64,000 nt of DNA from Trachythela sp. YZ-2020 (lineage: Eukaryota > Cnidaria > Anthozoa > Malacalcyonacea > Clavulariidae): positions 868,001 to 932,000 of the forward strand of contig JADLSH010000331.1 of the NCBI GenBank assembly GCA_016169945.1, given 5' to 3'. A program made the translations under genes and the position numbers. Below the pieces are notes generated by a model. The model saw nothing but the letters and a program-made list of their open reading frames with translations, did not search any database and was not told the origin of the DNA. Of this stretch, positions 58,251 through 64,000 are shown piece after piece. Position 1 is the stretch's first letter, and each line of letters begins with the position of its first letter.

Positions 58251-59067
58251 AGAAACTTAATTACATCTTGGTAGCTCTTAATCTACAGGTTTTTCTTTTC
58301 GGGATGTTATTATGTACATATTATTTTGATAATGCTTAGTTTGATTCAGTTATTCTTAGAAAATTTAATAAACTGAGACTTTGTAACATATTATACAATT
58401 ATATACCTTGTTATAGCGACAAGTGGGTTTTTTTACAACAATCAAGAATAATGATTATTTCCGACGTGCAGCCAACTAACCCGAACTATTAATTGTAATA
58501 TAGGCACTGGCTTGGAGGCCTACAGATACTGGCGTGCCGTTTCTTTTGCTCTTTAGATATTACATTTCTTATGTTTTGAAATCAACGAAAACACCGGAGA
58601 AAAAGAATGAATCCAAACAGGAAAACACCTTCCAGGCAATGTAGACTGAAATGTTCTGAACGTCTAATTGCCTTAATTGTAAAATCATTTATCACATTAA
58701 TTCCCATTTTGGCATGGCAACACGTGTTTTGTTGCTACAAGATACGCTTGTTGCAATAACAGAATGTAATTATTTTTAAAAGCATCATAATAGCTAGCAA
58801 ATTTTCACAGCCACTGGCATGATGGCCTCTAGATACTGGTATGTAATTTGTTTTGCCCCTGTTAGATTTGAAATAGATTATATTTTTTCAAAAACGACAT
58901 TCTGGTACACATGGTATATCTACTACTGCGCTAAATAACTTCATATTTAGCTATATCATGTAAAATATTACATAAATTCGTAAATTGTTGAATGATCGAT
59001 GAGCAGCACGCAGCCAGGCATCGCGGAGCAAAGGGAAAGAGGAGTTGTGCTTCCCACCTTCTCACTT
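58251..59067. other. spacer between array copies 2 and 3
   Basis: No gene. An imperfect pair of about 45 bp (CACTGGCTTGGAGGCCTACA at 58,506 and CACTGGCATGATGGCCTCTA at 58,814, both followed by GATACTGG) is the only structure noted. Confidence 0.4.
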
Positions 59068-59628
59068 TTCGCTGTATAAAGATAAAATCGCACATTAAAA
59101 TTGAAATACGGAATTAAAGTACGAAAAACGGAGTTCTGCCCCCCTCCACTTTAAAATAGTCTTCGCCGGTCCTTTGGTCCGCCAGTTTATATCTTAAAAA
59201 GCAGGCCTTGCCAGTGGAAAGTAGCGCACTGGATAAACTTTGATGAGTATAAACGTGCTGTATGAAATTGAAAATATAAAACCCCAATTAAATGCATGGT
59301 TTACCTGTTAATAATTCTTGTACAATCATGTGTTGTATTCTACTAATTTATGGTGATACCATATGCAAGTGACCGGTAGTTGTTGCTGACTTAAACTTAA
59401 AAAAATGAAGACAAAATATCGATGTTGGCAAATATCAACCCTATAATATCGATTACAAGAATATCTTTATAATCCTGTAGGGGTGAATAACGAATTACAC
59501 CTTTAATGCCCAATTAATTGACTATCCACTTGAAAAGCATCAACTGGTGTGAAACATGGAACTGTTTATGTGAGGGAGAATATATAGCATTTCTCTACTA
59601 CTCAAGAGACTTATCTACATTATATACT

Positions 59629-60432
59629 AATTAATGACTCACTTATTGATCAAGTTAAACAGAAAGAGGTCTTCGGGATTATAATTGACGAATAATTAAA
59701 ATGGAAGGAACACACGAATGCTCAATGTAAGAAACTTTCGAGTGCTGTGGCTCTTCTAAGAAGAGCTAAAGCTTTTGTATCTCAAAATGAATTAATTCGT
59801 ATGTACAACTCTTTAGTAGTCCCTTACTTTACATATTGTTCGTCCGTCTGGAATGACGGAAATCGAACGAATCTTGAGAAACTGTACAAGATGCAAAAAA
59901 GGGCCGCTCGTGTCATAACTAGTTCAAACTACGAAATAAGGTCAAAAACAATCTTTCGGATTCTAGGATGGACTCCAATTGAGTCTACTCTTATGAAAAG
60001 GGAAATTTTAATGACATTCAAGGCTATCCGTTGTATTGCGCCGGAGTACGTCTCTAACATATTCTCTCATAGCCAAAATAACAATTACGAAATGCGGAGC
60101 AGCTTGCGCAAGCTAGTGTTAGGTAAACCTAATTTTATGAAAAGATCCTTTTCATACCGAGGAGCTTGTGCCTGGAACAACTTATCCATTGACATTGTCA
60201 ACGGGTATGAGCAACTATCAACAATTCATTTTAAAAGTTTAATCGACAATTATTTTTCCACAGATTAAATGACTGTTGATGATGCTCATAAATATTGCAA
60301 CATGAATAATCAATATTGTTTCATCTAACATGACTTATTTGTGTAAATAGTTATTAATATTTTATAGTATTATATCAAACGATCCCTTGAAAAGCAGCAA
60401 TAGCTGAAGGGCTATCGTTTTTAAATAACTTT
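59629..60432 (+). mobile_element. 5'-truncated LINE in array copy 3
   Basis: About 800 bp inserted at ACATTATA/TATAGC, with a shared TTATA that may be the target duplication. The upstream part reads LKWKEHTNAQCKKLSSAVAL after one stop; the frame 59,747-60,268 then gives 173 residues of the post-RT ORF2 C-terminus. Confidence 0.8.
59747..60268 (+). pseudogene. LINE ORF2 C-terminal fragment
   Basis: MALLRRAKAFVSQNELIRMY, YFTYCSSVW, KMQKRAARVI and FSYRGACAWNNL are the C-terminal region conserved in CR1/RTE-like ORF2, following the RT thumb. The full region is open to its natural stop, so this is a young insertion, but RT and endonuclease are missing because of 5' truncation. Confidence 0.8.
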
Positions 60433-60519
60433 TATAGCTTGACTTATATTAACGTTCCCAGATAATTGTCATTTCCTAAGGTGGCAGGTCCTCTTGACAT
60501 CTCACGAGCCGGAAGTCAT

Positions 60520-60860
60520 GGCCAATTGTAGTTCAAACCTGAACATTATACCCTACACGGGTATGGTGAAGCCCCTACCACATTGTAATGTATAGAAGTT
60601 CACTTTATCCTCATTAGAGTATACACCAGTTCCTATCCCCTATTTTCGTGAACTGCAGAACCGCTTTCTCAATCGTGACAGTTCAAACCTGAACTTTATA
60701 CCCTACACGGCTATGGTGAAGCCCCTTCCACATTGTAATATATAGAAGCTAGCACGCGTTATCCTTATTAGAGAATACACCAGTTCTTATCACCTATTTT
60801 CGTGCACTGCCAAATCGTAGCTGATGGTTAATCCTTTAGTAAAGTGCAAGGAAATTTACT
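60520..60860 (+). repeat. tandem duplication of about 155 bp
   Basis: AGTTCAAACCTGAAC(A/T)TTATA...TATAGAAG, then TTAGAG(T/A)ATACACCAGTTC(C/T)TATC and CTATTTTCGTG(A/C)ACTGC, occur twice, about 150 bp apart (from about 60,530 and about 60,680). Confidence 0.65.
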
Positions 60861-61128
60861 GCATTTGTAGCATATAGGAGGCCAAACTATTAAATTTTCC
60901 TTAGTATAAATTTCTACTGTCTCACCCACGCTCTCGCAACCGGAAGTCAAGGCTTCCTCGTCCTAATATTTAAAGGAAACACGCTTGATGCAACAAAGAA
61001 CTATTGTTGGCTCATTTTACTTTATATTATTCCTTCGCGTGTAAATAATTATGCATGTCCATAAATATATTGATCTATATTTGCAACAAAACCCCATTCC
61101 TGTTTGAAACATCCATCTACGAAAATAA

Positions 61129-61330
61129 TCACTGAGCGACGCGCGAAGCGTGTAAGCGAGGGTACCAAGTATTAATAATATATGTGCCGTTCGGACCCCA
61201 TTTTTGGGGCCGCAAGGGGACCGAAGGCGGGCAGCACGAAGGGAGGCAGCACGATGGGGTCGCATCATCATTAGCATAAATGAGGTGCTGCATCATCATT
61301 ATATACATCTGTATATCGGCGTGTATTCTT
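61129..61330 (+). mobile_element. possible Helitron-like 5' end
   Basis: TCACTGAGCGACGCGCGAAG after A, then GTGTAAGCGAGGGTACCAAG, resembles the GAGCCGGCGCGAAGCGCCGT...GCGAGGGTACTAA start of the family at 55,107. No matching 3' end follows; a LINE starts at about 61,330. Confidence 0.35.
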
Positions 61331-62690
61331 CGCGAAAATGCAACCTGTTCGTGTCCTCCGTTCTGCTCCATTTTCAACTCGTCTCTCTGTCAAATGTCTC
61401 TCCTTTGTGGAAATCGGCTATTGTTTCACCAATACCAAAAACTTCTCCTGCTCCAGTCATCGACTCAGAGTTTCGCTCCATCTCCCTTCGGCCATCGTTA
61501 GCAAGCTTCTGGAGTCGTTTCCTACCGTTGGCTCCTCCAGTCAATCATCAGTCCGATCGATCCTCTCCAGTTCGGCTCCCTACGAGGCTCAAGCACTAGC
61601 ATAGCTCTCGTCCACCTCCTTCATATGTAGTACGGGGCATGCGATGATCTTGGAACATCATTGCGAATCTGCTTGTTACATTTCTCAAAAGCCTTTGATC
61701 GATGCGATCACAACATCTTATTGAGAAAGCTTCAGCAAATGGCTGTACACCCAGTCCTCATAAATTGGATTGCCGAGATCACGGAGGACAAAGATTGGTC
61801 AAGATTACTCTGCCTGGAAGAACATCGAAGCTGGTGTTCCACATGGAACAAAACTTGGCCCCTTACTTTTTGATCATGGTAAACGATCTGTAACCAATTG
61901 CCTACCTCGTCATATTTGTAGATGACTCCACAACAGGGGAAGTACTGCACAACGACTCTCAGTCTGGTCTTCCCTCAATTATGAATGCGTGTGAGGAATG
62001 GGCATTGGATATTATCATGAAATTAAATACTTCAAAGACCAAGGAGATGCGTGTGAATTTCTTGTTTGGCTCACATTCCTACTCACAATTAATGTGATTA
62101 ACGGTAAAACAGTCGACATTGTTGATCATGTCAAGCTACTAGGCGTTACCATCTCGAACGATTTTAAATGGAACTTGCATGTCAACGCCATCTGTAAGAA
62201 GGCTTCCAAGCGTTTGTACGCTCCGCGACTGTTGAAAAGAAACGCCCTTCCAGTCTCCGTCCTCGTCAAAGTTTACTGCACATGTGTTAGGCCTATTCTT
62301 GAGTACGCATGTGAAGCGTGGCACAGCAACCTCCCTGCGTACCTTAGTAATCAGATAGAGCACATTCAGAAGAGGGCTCTCAGAATCATCTATACTACCT
62401 TTACTTATAGTCAAGCGACGCACACAGCCAAGGTTCCATCTTTGCGCGATCACCGAATCATCCTCTGCGAACGCCTTTTCCACAGAATGCTTGATCCAGA
62501 ACACAAGTTAAACTCGTTAGTTCCACCGTCTGTAGTAACACTATATGACACGAAACGATTTTAACTTCTAATATATTTAATTATCTATGTGTTCATAATA
62601 TTGTATTTTGTTACATAATTCTGGATATATCGTATCTAATATTTGTAAAACCATTGTAATTCAATTAAATAATAAAAATAATCTAAACAC
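61331..62690 (+). mobile_element. 5'-truncated, frameshifted CR1/L2-type LINE
   Basis: Fragments in order: NVSPLWKSAIVSPIPKTSPA (61,398), LLHFSKAFDRCDHNILLRKL (RT motif A, 61,672), IFVDDSTTGEV (motif C, 61,912), IMKLNTSKTKEM (62,015), and then the 188-codon frame 61,998-62,564 with LLGVTISNDFKWNLHVN and RPILEYACEAWHSNLPAYL. The FVDD variant of the YXDD box is common in cnidarian LINEs. The tail is AT-rich to about 62,690. Confidence 0.75.
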
Positions 62691-63755
62691 ATCATAAGCA
62701 TAATTGTCTTTACACACTAACGAGAGAAACACAAAATGCTATGGGTCATTACGGATATTATCCTGCTACAAAATTTACATCAAAGAGAATATTTAATTGG
62801 ATGAGGTAATGCTGTACAGTTTACATAATTGGTGGACAAAACGGGAGAATAATTGGTGAAAATTGAATATTTCTACGCTATAGTATTAAACGCCCAAAAC
62901 TCTGGTCATATAGTTAATTGTAAGAGGGGCAAAAATAAATTCAGGAGTTTATTAGGAGTTCTCGAATTTGTATTCCTGTGTATATAATGATAGATATCTT
63001 ACTGTGCGGGCGTTAGAACTCAAATTTCGGGCATAAGCACAGCTTGCGGGAATGAATCAACCCACACAATAATTTAATTTTAAGAAATATTTATTTATTT
63101 AAGCTCTCTTTGTTGTCTTTATAAGTTACATGCTGAGCCACTTTTTGGACATCTCTTCTGTGTTGCTAGCACATTTACGTTTCTTTGCTTTGGATTTTTA
63201 CTCTTTTAGGACAGGATTTCATATACTTTCATTTTGTGGTCTAATGCTAACAGACTTCCATATTGTAGCTACTCTTGCAAAATTCTTAAAGTTTGTTGCC
63301 ATTTCCTCTTGTTGCTTTATTAGTCTTTCCAGAGTTTTTCCACCTTCAATTCTTTATCGTTTGCGCTCGCTTCTTGTTATGGTAAACAAATTCCAATTTT
63401 ACTCCATTTTAATAATTTAGTACTCCAATTTAATAATTTATTCATTCGTCTGTTAAACTTCTTAATCTAAATTGTAAATATTTATATACTATTATAATTA
63501 TTTCAAAAACTCATTAATAATTCATAAGGAAATGAACCAATCACATCGAGAAAATAGGTCACATGCATACATCTTTAAAACCGGTAATACACCATCAACC
63601 TCATTAGTATCCTTTATATAAAAAAAACTCACCCTTATTAGTATTCTTTATATAAAGAATACTAACGAGGCTAAGGAAAACTGTCTAATATGAACAAAAC
63701 ATTTTATTAGGAAAAATTGAATAACACAACAACCTTTACTGAACTCAACTCTACT
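62691..63755. other. intergenic, no gene
   Basis: AT-rich. A small palindrome TTAGTATTCTTTATATAAAG...ACTAA lies at 63,640-63,665, partly repeated just upstream (TTAGTATCCTTTATATAAA at 63,605). No supported CDS. Confidence 0.4.
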
Positions 63756-64000
63756 TTACTTGCTAACAAAATTAATAATACAATTGTTGAACACAGATCT
63801 TGTAAACGATTCGCTGACCGTATTACTGTCACCACCCATTGGGCAATCGCCAGGAATTGGAATGTTACACAGTATATCATCTGGGATATCAAAGTCAAAA
63901 TCATCCAAAAGAAAATCTGATTCTTTCGCATCCTCACTAGGCATTTCGTTCACATGTAATCCCGCCGGAGGTCCAAGAATATCTCCCACTTTACGCTGCT
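63756..64000 (-). CDS. unrecognised acidic protein, C-terminal part, cut by the window edge
   Basis: A minus-strand frame that is open through the right edge and stops at 63,756. It reads QRKVGDILGPPAGLHVNEMP, then LLDDFDFDIPDDILCNIPIP and ends CIINFVSK. It has no ATG inside, so its start lies beyond the window or it is an exon. The composition is low-complexity acidic in the middle. I do not recognise the family; an N-terminal region of a Crypton/DUF3504-type protein is one guess without direct support. Confidence 0.35.
   Translation of the reverse strand, partial: QRKVGDILGPPAGLHVNEMPSEDAKESDFLLDDFDFDIPDDILCNIPIPGDCPMGGDSNTVSESFTRSVFNNCIINFVSK

Larger units (their letters stand above)
59068..60610 (+). 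repeat. second array, copy 3, interrupted by a LINE
   Basis: Matches copies 1 and 2 from TTTTCGCTGTATAAAGATAA to CTACATTATA (59,628), then again from TATAGCTTGACTTATATTAA (60,433) to GTATAGAAGTTCACTTT. Confidence 0.8.

Noticed and set aside
61204..61377. Minus-strand frames of 82-86 codons near 61.2 kb
   Set aside because: They cover a GC-rich repeat end and the start of a LINE that reads on the other strand.
62139..62504. 121-codon minus-strand frame
   Set aside because: Exactly antisense to the conserved LINE ORF2 C-terminus.
1..64000. tRNA, rRNA or snRNA genes
   Set aside because: None noticed on either strand by eye; a covariance-model scan would be needed to be sure.

Overview
This is an AT-rich, gene-poor eukaryotic window with no rRNA, tRNA, operon or CRISPR structure. 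Recognisable material is mostly transposable elements at many stages of decay. Several families (DUF6589-type proteins, RecQ-like helicase pieces, DUF3504/Crypton-like recombinases, CR1/L2-type LINEs with YADD or FVDD motifs, DUF6570 Helitrons, galactose-6-sulfotransferase-like genes, SEA-domain membrane proteins) fit a cnidarian, most likely an anthozoan. That assignment is an inference from family content, not a database match.

1-11.9 kb is an imperfect giant palindrome. Two arms of about 3.5 kb (1,019-4,780 and 8,205-11,922) face each other. Each holds a Ty3/Gypsy tail with its LTR, a diverged minisatellite and a broken DUF6589-type gene reading inward. The centre holds a second, shorter palindrome of two RecQ-helicase C-terminal pieces. 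12.3-17.5 kb is a LINE 3' stub followed by a full-length LINE with two intact overlapping ORFs on the minus strand. 17.7-20.2 kb has a decayed Crypton-like recombinase and a frameshifted carbohydrate sulfotransferase gene.

21.1-29.0 kb and 31.3-32.2 kb are a Helitron field: a decayed DUF6570 Rep/helicase gene plus short non-autonomous copies that start TC and end CTAG. Some are inserted in one another, and they carry nested MITEs with readable target-site duplications. 31.0-33.9 kb contains the last two exons of a SEA-domain transmembrane protein gene (minus strand), apparently the best host gene here, with TEs in its intron. 33.9-37.2 kb is a dead LINE split by a 1.6-kb Kolobok-like element that encodes an intact THAP protein.

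37.3-46.5 kb is mostly unrecognised sequence with two LINE remnants. 46.5-46.8 kb is a MITE built of 10-bp repeats. 46.8-56.9 kb is a tandem array of about 3-kb units, two of which keep a conserved minus-strand signal-peptide exon with a splice donor. 56.9-60.9 kb is a second array interrupted by a 5'-truncated LINE. 61.1-62.7 kb is another LINE remnant, and the right edge cuts an unrecognised acidic reading frame.

The genes do not form a pathway. The window is best read as a record of successive insertions, with empty sites in neighbouring repeat copies giving the relative order of several events.
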